A stretch of 9,367 nt of DNA, from positions 1-9,367 of the forward strand of contig PCWF01000170.1 in NCBI GenBank assembly GCA_002796165.1, given 5' to 3'. A program made the position numbers and the translations under genes. The notes beneath the pieces are model-generated. The model was not told where the DNA came from. It did no database searches and worked only from the letters and a program-made list of their open reading frames with translations. How positions within the stretch are numbered: position 1 is the stretch's first letter; each line of letters starts with the position of its first letter. Of this stretch, positions 1 to 8,129 are shown one piece after another. The stretch is from Nitrospinae bacterium CG11_big_fil_rev_8_21_14_0_20_56_8 (lineage in GTDB: Bacteria > Nitrospinota > Nitrospinia > Nitrospinales > VA-1).

Positions 1-1
1 G

Positions 2-1144
2 TTGCCCATTGGAGGCATTAAATTTCTCCCCAATTTGCGATTCCTGCTCGACCCCGCAAATCCGGACACTTACCGGACCGAGGTCATCCAGGAACTGTCC
101 ACCATGGCCGACGTTTATATCAATTGTGCGTTCGGATGTAGTCACCGCGTTACCAAAAGCATAAAAATGCTTCCTCAGATCATGCGCAAGGAGGACAAGG
201 TGGTAGTTGCCGGCGTATTGCTTTACGAGGAGATCAAGCGGCTGGGACAATTCGGCAGGCGCATCATTTCCAACCCCAAAAAAACCGCCGTAATCGCCGG
301 AGGGGCCAAGGTTTCCGATAAGATCAACATTCTCAAACAATTTGTTGAGACTCAAATCAAACTAATCTTTATCGGCGGGAAAATGGTTAATGCTTTTCTT
401 TTAGCCAAGAAACAAAGAAACAAAATTGGAACCCTCAATATTGAGGATATCCCCACCAAATTACTCAGTAAAGACGAAGAAAACAACAAAAATCTGCTCG
501 ATGAAATACAAAAAGCCGAAGAAATTCTGGCCCTGGCCGAAAAAAACAAGGTGGATATCCTGTTTCCCGAGGACTATAAGGTGACCCCCGACTACAAGGA
601 CGTCTCCTTCACCATCAAGCTCGAACCCGATTTCGACAAAGAACTGCAATTGGATCTGGGCCCTAAAACCATTGAGAGTTTTAAAAAGAGGATCCTCGAG
701 AAAAACATCGAAAACGTGTTTTGGAACGGGCCTCTAGGCGCCTACGACCATCCCACGTGCGATTCCTATGCGGAAGGTTCGCTCGAACTGGCGAAATTGC
801 TGTTTTGCACCGCATTGAAGAATGAAGATTTCCTGGTTGTCATCGGAGGGGGTGATTCCGCCGCCATTCTCAACAAGGTCACCATCGTGGAGCACAAACG
901 GCTCATCCAGAACGAGATTCAAAAGCTGATGTCCAGCACCATTAATCGAAACCTGCTCTCGATCGACTTCCCGGAGTGCGACAGTTACATGCTTTGGAAC
1001 TATTTCACCTCCAATTTTTTTGTGTCGACCGGAGGGGGGGCTTCGCTGGAATTTCTGGAGCATTTCCTGGAGGGGAAAGCCAAGTCGGACCTGGCTTCTT
1101 ATCTGCCCGGAACGGCGGCGCTGATGGAACTCTGCTCGATCTGA
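2..1144 (+). CDS. Divergent phosphoglycerate kinase (5'-truncated by window edge)
   Basis: The family enzyme transfers phosphate between 1,3-bisphosphoglycerate and ADP in the cytoplasm (glycolysis, Calvin cycle). The frame is open from the window edge, so about 100 N-terminal residues are missing and the apparent TTG at base 2 is not a real start. Visible PGK motifs, numbered from that codon: LPNLRF (9-14), ADVYINCAFG plus HR (36-49), GGAKVSDKI (100-108), LDLGPKT (217-223), WNGPLG (241-246), GGGDSAA (282-288), STGGGASLEF (342-351), and the terminal LPGTAAL (368-374). Oddities: the usual NDAFG reads NCAFG, GGGM reads GGKM, the Glu expected after WNGP is Asp249, and about 35-40 extra residues lie between GGGDSAA and STGGGAS. 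The adenine/phosphate-site Lys and Asp (K103, D285) are kept. The middle, about 350-600, is more AT-rich than its neighbours. It may be a paralogue with altered activity. The family call is secure; catalytic competence is not. Confidence 0.9.
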   Translation: MPIGGIKFLPNLRFLLDPANPDTYRTEVIQELSTMADVYINCAFGCSHRVTKSIKMLPQIMRKEDKVVVAGVLLYEEIKRLGQFGRRIISNPKKTAVIAGGAKVSDKINILKQFVETQIKLIFIGGKMVNAFLLAKKQRNKIGTLNIEDIPTKLLSKDEENNKNLLDEIQKAEEILALAEKNKVDILFPEDYKVTPDYKDVSFTIKLEPDFDKELQLDLGPKTIESFKKRILEKNIENVFWNGPLGAYDHPTCDSYAEGSLELAKLLFCTALKNEDFLVVIGGGDSAAILNKVTIVEHKRLIQNEIQKLMSSTINRNLLSIDFPECDSYMLWNYFTSNFFVSTGGGASLEFLEHFLEGKAKSDLASYLPGTAALMELCSI

Positions 1145-2844
1145 TCTGCACAATCCACTCGGGATTCAAGCCAGGAAAGAATCTCCGAGACCGACCTTTT
1201 CAGGATACCGGCCTCCGCGGCCAGTTTGCCGTAACATTCCAGCGTCTGCTGGCACAGTTCGTCTATATTTTCTCCCTGAAAGTTTTCCTTCCGCTTTGCG
1301 AACATGTCCCCTACCGGCTTAACCTCGGGACAGGAACAACCGGTCAAGGAAATCCGGGCATCGATTTGTTCGATGATCCGGGTTAATTCCCGGAACTTCC
1401 CCGAGGTGCCGGTTCCATTGCTATTGGCCTGAAGCACTTTTTCCGTGGCCTGGATCCCCTCCCCGCTCAAACTCAGCAGACGGTCCAATCCCGCCAGCTT
1501 TTCCCTGGCCTTGAAAATGATACGTTCCGCACCGGTGCAATCATAATGGCCGGCCAGGTTCTCCGCCACCTCGACCGGTCCCGGACAGGTGGAATCGTTT
1601 CCAAGGACTTGCGGCCAGAACGAATAATAAGCCTCCCGGAACACATCGGTCACGGTGAGGGCATGACGGACCAGGGGCCAAAGCCGTATCCGTCCCGATT
1701 CGTCCCGCGCGGTTTTATACACATTGATCTCTCCCATCGGACCCGAAATGGACGGAACATTCCAATCCCCGGTTTCCATGTGTTCCCGGATCATACGATA
1801 AACGTGGAGCGCGGAGATTTTTTGAATACAGACAATATTGTTGCACGTCACCCCGTAACTGCAAGGGGCGCAATCAATCCGCGCCTGGAAAATCAGGTGG
1901 CCGGGGGCATAGGGTCCGGTCTCGTAAGGATGAGCATGCGCAAAGAACAAACCCACGATGGGCGTGCCCAGCGCCGAAGCGATATGCATGGTGCCCGTAT
2001 CGTTCGTTATCAGGTAACGGCATTTTTTCAGCAATGCGGTAAGCTGGCTGATATTGGTCTTCCCCGTCAAATCGACGATGCGGTCCTTCCGGTGCGTCAG
2101 AGAAAATATTTCGCGCGCCAGGACGGATTCCGATTCCACTCCGAACAGTAAGATTTTGGCGTTGTGTTCCTCGATCAACCGTTGGGCCAGTTCGGCAAAC
2201 CGGGAGGCCGGCCAACGCCGGTTTTCCAGGCTGGAACCGGCCTGAAACCCGATCAGGAGGCGCTCTCCCTCCAACCGTTCACGCCGCACGATTTCCCCAA
2301 TCGACGCGTCGTCATCACCGCTCGAAAGGACCTGGATTTTTTCCCCACGCGGGTCCACGTCACCGCTTCGGGTAAACATTTCGACCAGGTTAAACGGATT
2401 GTAGGCCCGGTTGAACGGTTCGATCCCGAACAACTGCATCCAGGGATGGTTCGCCATACGGTCTCCCGTTTCATTGCACGCGAACCCGATGTGGTTCCGA
2501 ATCCCCAGGTAGAGATTGATGAAGGCGCTTAATTTGGAATGACTGAGATTGACCATGAGGTCGAAGTTTTTCCCCCTCAGCTCATCGAGAAACCGTTTCA
2601 GATACTCGTACACTCCCACCCACAGGATTCCCTTGCTCTTTTCCTTGCCGACAAATTGACGCAAATTCAGGACGATAATGTGATCCACATTGGGAATGCG
2701 GTGGGAAAATTCCGCAAAATCGCTGGACACCATCAGGGTGATCCGGGCACCGGGATATTTTTTGCGCAAGCCAGAAACCAGCGGGGTGGCCTGCACCAGA
2801 TCCCCGATTCGGGTCAGGGTCATGATCAGGATATTTTTTGCCAA
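1099..2844 (-). CDS. GT9 family (ADP-heptose:LPS heptosyltransferase-like) glycosyltransferase with long C-terminal extension
   Basis: GT9 enzymes use a GT-B fold to transfer heptose or related sugars at the inner face of the inner membrane. Residues 1-350 match the family: N-terminal TRIGDLVQATPL (11-22) with the GD motif holding the presumed catalytic Asp15, GFQAGSSLENRRWP (199-212), and NDTGTMHIASALGTPIVGLF (281-300). These are followed by a Cys-rich segment with C325, C328, C334 and C339, as seen in RfaF/WaaF-like proteins. Family members usually stop near 350 residues. Here about 225 more follow, predominantly helix-like, with no domain I recognise. The start is TTG: GAGGGG sits 8 bases upstream, inside the last codons of the preceding gene, and the next Met (residue 8) would cut into the first strand. 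It is the last gene of the minus-strand operon, 2 bases after the CgeB-type gene, and its final 46 bases overlap the kinase gene antisense. Sugar and acceptor are unknown; protein glycosylation is possible given the neighbours. Confidence 0.88.
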   Translation of the reverse strand: MAKNILIMTLTRIGDLVQATPLVSGLRKKYPGARITLMVSSDFAEFSHRIPNVDHIIVLNLRQFVGKEKSKGILWVGVYEYLKRFLDELRGKNFDLMVNLSHSKLSAFINLYLGIRNHIGFACNETGDRMANHPWMQLFGIEPFNRAYNPFNLVEMFTRSGDVDPRGEKIQVLSSGDDDASIGEIVRRERLEGERLLIGFQAGSSLENRRWPASRFAELAQRLIEEHNAKILLFGVESESVLAREIFSLTHRKDRIVDLTGKTNISQLTALLKKCRYLITNDTGTMHIASALGTPIVGLFFAHAHPYETGPYAPGHLIFQARIDCAPCSYGVTCNNIVCIQKISALHVYRMIREHMETGDWNVPSISGPMGEINVYKTARDESGRIRLWPLVRHALTVTDVFREAYYSFWPQVLGNDSTCPGPVEVAENLAGHYDCTGAERIIFKAREKLAGLDRLLSLSGEGIQATEKVLQANSNGTGTSGKFRELTRIIEQIDARISLTGCSCPEVKPVGDMFAKRKENFQGENIDELCQQTLECYGKLAAEAGILKRSVSEILSWLESRVDCADQIEQSSISAAVPGR

Positions 2845-2846
2845 CG

Positions 2847-4646
2847 CTATTTCCCCTCTTTAATGACCTGGTTGAGCGTAAGGAGAAGGGTTTCTGTTTC
2901 GGACAGCGCACCCTTGCCGCTCTCAATATGTTGAATGATTTTTTTAAACGAAAAATCGGGGGTATCTCGAAACTGGCCCAGAAATTGTCCCAATTCGGTT
3001 TCCGGCCCGGCCTGCTCGATGGCGATATCCAGTTCCGATTTTCTCCCATGCAACCGGACTTCAAGCTCCTCCAAGCGGTGGAGATAAATATGCAGGAGCA
3101 TTTCGTTCATACGGTGCTCCATGGTATGTTCGGCAAAAACCCGCGCGCGGGCCAGGGCCGAGATTCGGTGGCGTTCCTCCTCATGTTCCAGATAGTACGC
3201 CACCCGGTCCCGAAGCTCGTCCAGGGTACCGAAGGTCACGATTTCCTTGTCCGCAACAAACAGCTCCTGCAGTTCCGACCGCTCGTCCACCAACTGGAAC
3301 CCTCCGCAGGCCGCGATTTCAAACGTGCGGGGATTCACGAAATCGCCCTCGGGATTGACCCCGTTGTGCCAGTTTGAAGAGTGAAGGTTGAGGTTGATTC
3401 GCCCGGCGTTATAAATTTTTACCGCCTCTTCGGTGGGAACATGCTGGCTTCCATTCTGTATGTGCGGTCCGAGGATGGATTCCAATTCCCACCCCGTTCC
3501 CCAGATTTTGAAATCGAAGTCGAGCAGGCGCGGAAACGCCATTTTCCGGTTGTAATATCCCGCTCCCATAAATGAAAGATCGGCCGAGTAGGCGCCCAGC
3601 TCTTCGGGGCTCAACCGTAGAGGGCGATGCGTCTCCAGAGAACAGGCTTGGGGAAGGTAGTAAGCGTCTGGACAACCTGCGGCACGCAATTTCTCAAAAA
3701 ATTCACCGCGTTGAATGGGGAAAAAATGATCATAATGCCCCGCCACGTCCTTCCAATAGGGCAACGTGCGAAAATCCTCGACGAACCAGAAGGCAACGGG
3801 CACGCGAAGAGATTTGAGCGACGCAATGGTTTTCGGGGAAAGCGGCGCCTGGGCCAGGGCCAATACAAGGTCGGGCTGAAATTCCGCCGCCCGCGCCGCA
3901 ACCACCTGTCCCATCAGGTCCATGAACTTGTTGTTCAGAACCTCGGTGTGCGCCTTGTTCCGGCTCGTTTGGCGCAAAGCGAAGAAACCCTCTTCGAACC
4001 GTTCGCATTCAACCAAGGAAACGTGGTGTCCCAGATTTTCAAGCGCCCGCGCGCAATACCGGGCGGTGGGAAGCGATCCTCCGTATATGGGCGGAACCAC
4101 AAGAATCCGCAAACGCGACCGGCCAAGAAATTCCAGCAACTCCCTCCCCCGCTCCAATTCATCGAAATAGGTTTCCGCCAACTGTAGGGAGGGACGATGC
4201 TCAAACACATTCCAGGAAAGTCCCTGGTGCCGGGCGATGATTTTAGTTCCCGATTCCCCGATGATGAACCGGACTCGAGGCAGATAGAGAGACAGGTCCG
4301 CATGGGAAAGAAACGCTCGAAACATCGGCATCAAGGGTTCGATGACCGTGATGATGCCCGGCTGGGTTCGCAACAGCGCGAGGACGTGATACCCGAATCC
4401 AAGTCCATAAACCACCGTTTGGTAGCCCTCGGGCCTTTCAAACTGGCTGACGGTCCGGGCCGCCTCTTTCACCGGGTGATATGCGCTATGCAGGGTGATT
4501 TGCCGCAACTTGGGAACCGGCGAACCGTCCCGGGCATGGACCACAAGAATGTTCTCCGGAAACGGTACTCCCGACACTCGGTTGGCCAATGCGGGATCAG
4601 CCTGCCGCAACAACTTCAAATTTTCTTCAAATCGATCCATCCCCAT
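2847..4646 (-). CDS. CgeB-type glycosyltransferase with MAF-like N-terminal domain
   Basis: Residues 1-170 resemble the N-terminal part of motility-associated factor (MAF, DUF115) flagellin glycosyltransferases: the LHSAYHPVKEA segment (52-62), a Rossmann-like VVYGLGFGYHV (78-88), and VIEP (101-104). From 180 a second unit begins with ILVVPPIYGGSLPTARYCAR (181-200), the usual opening of stand-alone DUF3880/CgeB-family GT-B proteins. It ends with a Glyco_trans_1_2-like half: FMGAGYYNRK (359-368), WGTGWE (382-387), LNLHSSNWHNGVNPEGDFVNPRTFEIAACGG spread over 419-449. The last 80 residues are charged and helical. The activity would be transfer of a nucleotide-sugar-derived glycosyl group; donor and acceptor are unknown. 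It is the middle gene of the operon, 8 bases after the upstream stop. Two in-frame ATGs exist (4646 and 4640). AAGG sits only about 4 bases from the first but about 10 from the second, so the true start may be 4640. The fold assignment is firm; the MAF link is by motif resemblance. Confidence 0.87.
   Translation of the reverse strand: MGMDRFEENLKLLRQADPALANRVSGVPFPENILVVHARDGSPVPKLRQITLHSAYHPVKEAARTVSQFERPEGYQTVVYGLGFGYHVLALLRTQPGIITVIEPLMPMFRAFLSHADLSLYLPRVRFIIGESGTKIIARHQGLSWNVFEHRPSLQLAETYFDELERGRELLEFLGRSRLRILVVPPIYGGSLPTARYCARALENLGHHVSLVECERFEEGFFALRQTSRNKAHTEVLNNKFMDLMGQVVAARAAEFQPDLVLALAQAPLSPKTIASLKSLRVPVAFWFVEDFRTLPYWKDVAGHYDHFFPIQRGEFFEKLRAAGCPDAYYLPQACSLETHRPLRLSPEELGAYSADLSFMGAGYYNRKMAFPRLLDFDFKIWGTGWELESILGPHIQNGSQHVPTEEAVKIYNAGRINLNLHSSNWHNGVNPEGDFVNPRTFEIAACGGFQLVDERSELQELFVADKEIVTFGTLDELRDRVAYYLEHEEERHRISALARARVFAEHTMEHRMNEMLLHIYLHRLEELEVRLHGRKSELDIAIEQAGPETELGQFLGQFRDTPDFSFKKIIQHIESGKGALSETETLLLTLNQVIKEGK
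2853..2858 (-). promoter_or_regulatory. Ribosome binding site for the TTG-started GT9 gene
   Basis: On the minus strand GAGGGG is followed by 8 bases and then TTG (2844-2842). It lies within the last codons (Glu-Gly) of the CgeB-type gene, so the two genes are probably translationally coupled. It supports TTG over the ATG seven codons downstream. Confidence 0.75.
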
Positions 4647-4654
4647 GAACCCTT

Positions 4655-7600
4655 TCAGGAGTTTTCGCGGGTGACCGGGGCCGCCTCAATCCGGTTCATC
4701 AGATCCAGAGCGTGGATGTGCTTGGAATCGAACACCAGAATCGTGGCGAGGGATTCCCTGGCCTCATCCATCCTGCCCATTCGGTACTGGATCCCCGCCA
4801 GGCCGAACAGAATGTTCAGGTTGGCCGGGTGCAGTTCCAGATAGCGCTGAAGAATGCGTTCGCTCTCTTCGAACCGGTTCAATCCGTAAGACAAGCTCAA
4901 CAGGTGCTTCATGGCAGGCCCGTTTTCAATGTTGACGTGAAGCGCCTGGATGAAATACTCCATCGCCTCGTCCAACCGGTTCATCTGGGTGTAAACCAAC
5001 CCCAATCCACACAGGGCGCGATCGCATTGGGGATTAAGCTCCAGGGTCCGGCAGAAACTGTCCAGCGCCTCTGGATTCATCCCCTTCTGTACCTGCAACA
5101 GCCCCATGGCCAGCCAGGCCTCCCAATTCCCGGGTCCGGACGACACCGCTCTCTGGAAGCACCGTTCGGCCTCGGGAACATTGGCAAGGTGCATCTGGCA
5201 ATTGCCCTTCCCTACCCAGGCCTCGGCACATTCGGGGAACTGATCCAGGATCGACTGGTACACCTGCCCCGCTTCGCGATACTGCTTGTTTGCAAAATAT
5301 CGCGTTGCGTTATCCAGTAGGGGTTTCGGGGAAGGCTTTCCGTGGGTTCCGGTATTCTTTTCCCGCCGAGCCCCATCGGAAACGGCTCCCACGGTAGCCA
5401 CAATGCGGTATTGATATACAAAGAACTGCCGCATCTCCCCGGGAGTCAGGTTTTGCACCGTCACCCGCCCCATGGTAAGAGAGGTGACCCCCGGTTTGAG
5501 AAACCGCTCATACTGGCGGTCCAGCGTTTCCTCGATGCGCTCGACGGTGTATCCCGTCTCAGCAAACAGTTTCTCGATCTCACCCCGTGTGAAAAACCGG
5601 AGATGGGTCCGATCCAGGATACCCGCACTCTCGTACGTCCAGCGTCCCTCCGCGACCTGATGCAGAACACCGTAATACTGAACGTTGGGGATGCTCGCGA
5701 TGACCGTTCCACCGGGCTTGAGATACTTTCGCGTCTTCCTGAGTACCGCCCACGGATCCACCAGATGTTCGAGGACGTCGGCGAACAGAACGCAGTCGAA
5801 ACTCTTTTCCGCGTAAGGAAGTTCCATCGATTCGATATTTCCCTCGACCACGTCGTCGAGGACCTTCCGTGCCTTTTCCGCCGCGACGGGATCCAACTCC
5901 ACTCCCGCAACAAAGACACCGGGGATATTTTTCAGCGCTTCCCCCGTTTTCCCCGCGGCACAGCCCACTTCAAGGATGCAGGACGCCCCTTCCGGGATCA
6001 ACTGCAGGACGTCGTGCCTGACGTGCTGGTAATAGGAATCGGGTTTGTCATCGGCGGGGTGAAGGGTTTCCAAAGGCTCGTGGGGAACCTTTCCGGTTTG
6101 TCCGTTAAACCGGTTGAGCGTCGCAATCATGGTTTCGATCCGGTGTTCATAAGTGTGGTGAGCCAATACCTCCTCCATCCCCGCCCGGGCAATGCGTTCC
6201 CTCTCTTCCGGGTGATCCAGATAATGGCGGAGGGTATCGATAAGAGCGCCATCTTCATAAAGGACCAGGTGTTTTCGATCCTGGAACAATTCGTCCAGCC
6301 CGCTTCCGGGGGCGCGGTCCGTAACCAGCAAGCTTCCACTGCACATGCCCTCAAACACCCGCATGTTGAGGTCGTCATGGATGGCGTTGTTGAACACGAT
6401 CCGCGATCGGCTGTACAGTTCGGCCATTTCTTCCATGAACTTGCGGTCGCAATTCAAGTGAAAATTGCTGGCGATCCGATCGAGGAGAAATTTCCTCCGC
6501 GGTGGGGCCTGGTCGACCGTCCCGACAAATCCCACATCCCACTTGGCACCCGGCGCCTCTCTCCGGCAATGAATTTCCGGATCACAGGCCAGCGGAAGCC
6601 AGAACACATGGGGAGACCCCGCCTCCCGAACCACATCCACATATTTCCGTTGCGCCAGAAACACGAAATCGAAATGCTGGGCCAACTGTTTGTGTTTCTC
6701 CAGGTGAAGATGGGTGTCGATGAGGTAGCAGACTTTGAGAAACTTGTGCCGGTCCAGATCGGGAGGAATGGAATCCAGTCCCGTCTCCACCCATAGAAAA
6801 AAGTCCGGCCGCCATCTTTCCGGCAACCGGGGGATCACCTCCGACAGGGGAGTCTGCGGGCCGCAGGGAAGGTCATGAGCCTTGGGTTCGCATTTCAAGG
6901 CCGAAAGGTTCCACCGCCGTTTGACCTCATCGTTGATCATGGGCCCGCACGTAACCACGTTATGCCGCTTTCGCAAGGCCCGCTCCAGGTAGTGAGCGGT
7001 GGTTGCGGGATGCGACACATAATTCATCAAAACATTCTTTCGGGAAATCTCGTTAAACGGCCGGTTGCGATCCTGGCCATTCAAATCGAACCCGGTCCGC
7101 TTCAGATAATCAATGGCCGCGTCCTGCAACACCGCGTGCCAGGACCGGAGGAATTTTTGCATTCCAAATTTTTCCATGACCGTATCCTGGGCCGCACGGC
7201 CCAGCCGTTCGGCCAGTTCCCGGTCCTCCAGCAACTGCACCAGAAGTTTGCGCAATCGAACCAGATCGCCCGACACGAAACCATTGACCCCGTCCAGAAT
7301 GGGTGAAGTGCTGTTGGGAAGCGTCACCACGGGCATGCCCGCGGCCATGGCTTCCAGCATGGACAGGTTGTACCCATCCTCGTATTCTTCCGGGGTGGTG
7401 TTGAGATACACCCGGCACGTTCGGTAGTGGTTCAGAAGGTCGTCGAAACCGCGCGACAACCGGGCCTCGGGAATACCCGGATTGAGCCCCAGGGTGACGT
7501 GGGGGAATCCACGCAAAATCTGCTCGCTCACCGTATATCCGCGTGCCAGATCCATTTCTTTAAAGAGGTTGCCTACCCGAAGGACCACGGGTTTTTCTCC

Positions 7601-8071
7601 CGTATAGCCGCCATAATCGTGCACATCGAGCCCGTGGGGGATGACCACCCCTTCCAGACCCCAGTCGGCGCGCTTGGAATCGGAAATGAACACCTTCTTG
7701 ACGTCTCCAAGAAGGGGCCGGATGGATTCCAGATATTTGACCCGATCGACCTTTTTCGGGCTCAAAGCCATTTCGGTGGTCAACCGGCAATGAAAGGTGG
7801 CTATTTTGGGAAGCTGGTAATCCTTGAGCCAGAGCAAATCTTTGATATTATGAGAGATGGCAAAATCATACTCCCCCTCTTCCAGCCGTTTCCGGGCCTC
7901 TTCCGGGCTCGTCAGGCGCACATTTTGCGGGAGGGGACGCATGTTCAGGTCCCAGCGGCGGAAGCTTCCCGGGCCCAGCTCGGGCTCCAGAACATCAAAT
8001 CGATATCCGGTACGGGCCAGCAGGCACAGGTAGGGCTCGTGCCAGTTAAACGTCAATATTTGAAATTTCAT
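4655..8071 (-). CDS. Modular glycan-assembly protein: GT4-like + CgeB-like GT + SAM methyltransferase + TPR repeats
   Basis: This 1138-residue protein has four parts. (1) Residues 1-325, a GT-B glycosyltransferase: HGLDVHDYGGY (146-156), VLRVGNLFKEMD (163-174), and DGYNLSMLEAMAAGMPVV (232-249), where the GT4 E-x7-E pair reads D232-x7-E240. (2) About 345-655, a CgeB-like GT: DVGFVGT (512-518), and NNAIHDDLNMRVFEGMCSGS (561-580), followed by LLVTDRAPGSG. (3) About 675-890, a class I SAM methyltransferase: motif I ILEVGCAAGKTGEAL (699-713), acidic VELD (724-727), FADVLEHLVDPW (763-774), LKPGG (784-788). (4) 917-1120, six consecutive 34-residue TPR units. It likely builds and methylates a glycan on a protein or lipid acceptor, with the TPR tail holding the acceptor or partners; this is inference. 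I chose ATG at 8071 because MKFQILTFNWHEPYL is the natural first strand. The upstream TTG at 8170 has no convincing RBS, and its 33 extra residues span an inverted repeat. GGGAG lies 13 bases before the ATG, slightly far. It is the first gene of the operon. Confidence 0.9.
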   Translation of the reverse strand: MKFQILTFNWHEPYLCLLARTGYRFDVLEPELGPGSFRRWDLNMRPLPQNVRLTSPEEARKRLEEGEYDFAISHNIKDLLWLKDYQLPKIATFHCRLTTEMALSPKKVDRVKYLESIRPLLGDVKKVFISDSKRADWGLEGVVIPHGLDVHDYGGYTGEKPVVLRVGNLFKEMDLARGYTVSEQILRGFPHVTLGLNPGIPEARLSRGFDDLLNHYRTCRVYLNTTPEEYEDGYNLSMLEAMAAGMPVVTLPNSTSPILDGVNGFVSGDLVRLRKLLVQLLEDRELAERLGRAAQDTVMEKFGMQKFLRSWHAVLQDAAIDYLKRTGFDLNGQDRNRPFNEISRKNVLMNYVSHPATTAHYLERALRKRHNVVTCGPMINDEVKRRWNLSALKCEPKAHDLPCGPQTPLSEVIPRLPERWRPDFFLWVETGLDSIPPDLDRHKFLKVCYLIDTHLHLEKHKQLAQHFDFVFLAQRKYVDVVREAGSPHVFWLPLACDPEIHCRREAPGAKWDVGFVGTVDQAPPRRKFLLDRIASNFHLNCDRKFMEEMAELYSRSRIVFNNAIHDDLNMRVFEGMCSGSLLVTDRAPGSGLDELFQDRKHLVLYEDGALIDTLRHYLDHPEERERIARAGMEEVLAHHTYEHRIETMIATLNRFNGQTGKVPHEPLETLHPADDKPDSYYQHVRHDVLQLIPEGASCILEVGCAAGKTGEALKNIPGVFVAGVELDPVAAEKARKVLDDVVEGNIESMELPYAEKSFDCVLFADVLEHLVDPWAVLRKTRKYLKPGGTVIASIPNVQYYGVLHQVAEGRWTYESAGILDRTHLRFFTRGEIEKLFAETGYTVERIEETLDRQYERFLKPGVTSLTMGRVTVQNLTPGEMRQFFVYQYRIVATVGAVSDGARREKNTGTHGKPSPKPLLDNATRYFANKQYREAGQVYQSILDQFPECAEAWVGKGNCQMHLANVPEAERCFQRAVSSGPGNWEAWLAMGLLQVQKGMNPEALDSFCRTLELNPQCDRALCGLGLVYTQMNRLDEAMEYFIQALHVNIENGPAMKHLLSLSYGLNRFEESERILQRYLELHPANLNILFGLAGIQYRMGRMDEARESLATILVFDSKHIHALDLMNRIEAAPVTRENS

Positions 8072-8110
8072 GGCAATTGGCGGGCTCCCAAAGTCAAATC
8101 CTAATGAATC

Positions 8111-8129
8111 TTTTCGGTTTTTCCGAAAA
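8111..8129. repeat. Inverted repeat in the operon leader
   Basis: TTTTCGG (8111-8117) and CCGAAAA (8123-8129) form a perfect 7-base-pair inverted repeat around a loop of five T. It lies 40-58 bases before the ATG at 8071, in the probable untranslated leader of the glycosylation operon. Neither strand has a T-run positioned as in an intrinsic terminator, so an operator or an RNA hairpin in the leader fits better. No regulator can be named. Confidence 0.6.

Noticed and set aside
734..1153. A minus-strand ORF of 139 codons antisense to the kinase 3' end.
   Set aside because: It lies opposite conserved PGK motifs and has no recognisable protein signature.
5342..6796. A 484-codon open frame on the plus strand inside the large minus-strand gene.
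   Set aside because: It is in exact codon register with the sense gene (both boundaries leave remainder 2 modulo 3), as are the other long antisense frames at 4712-5320 and 7427-8104. Such frames arise when the sense gene rarely uses TTA, CTA and TCA codons. Its translation shows no domain.
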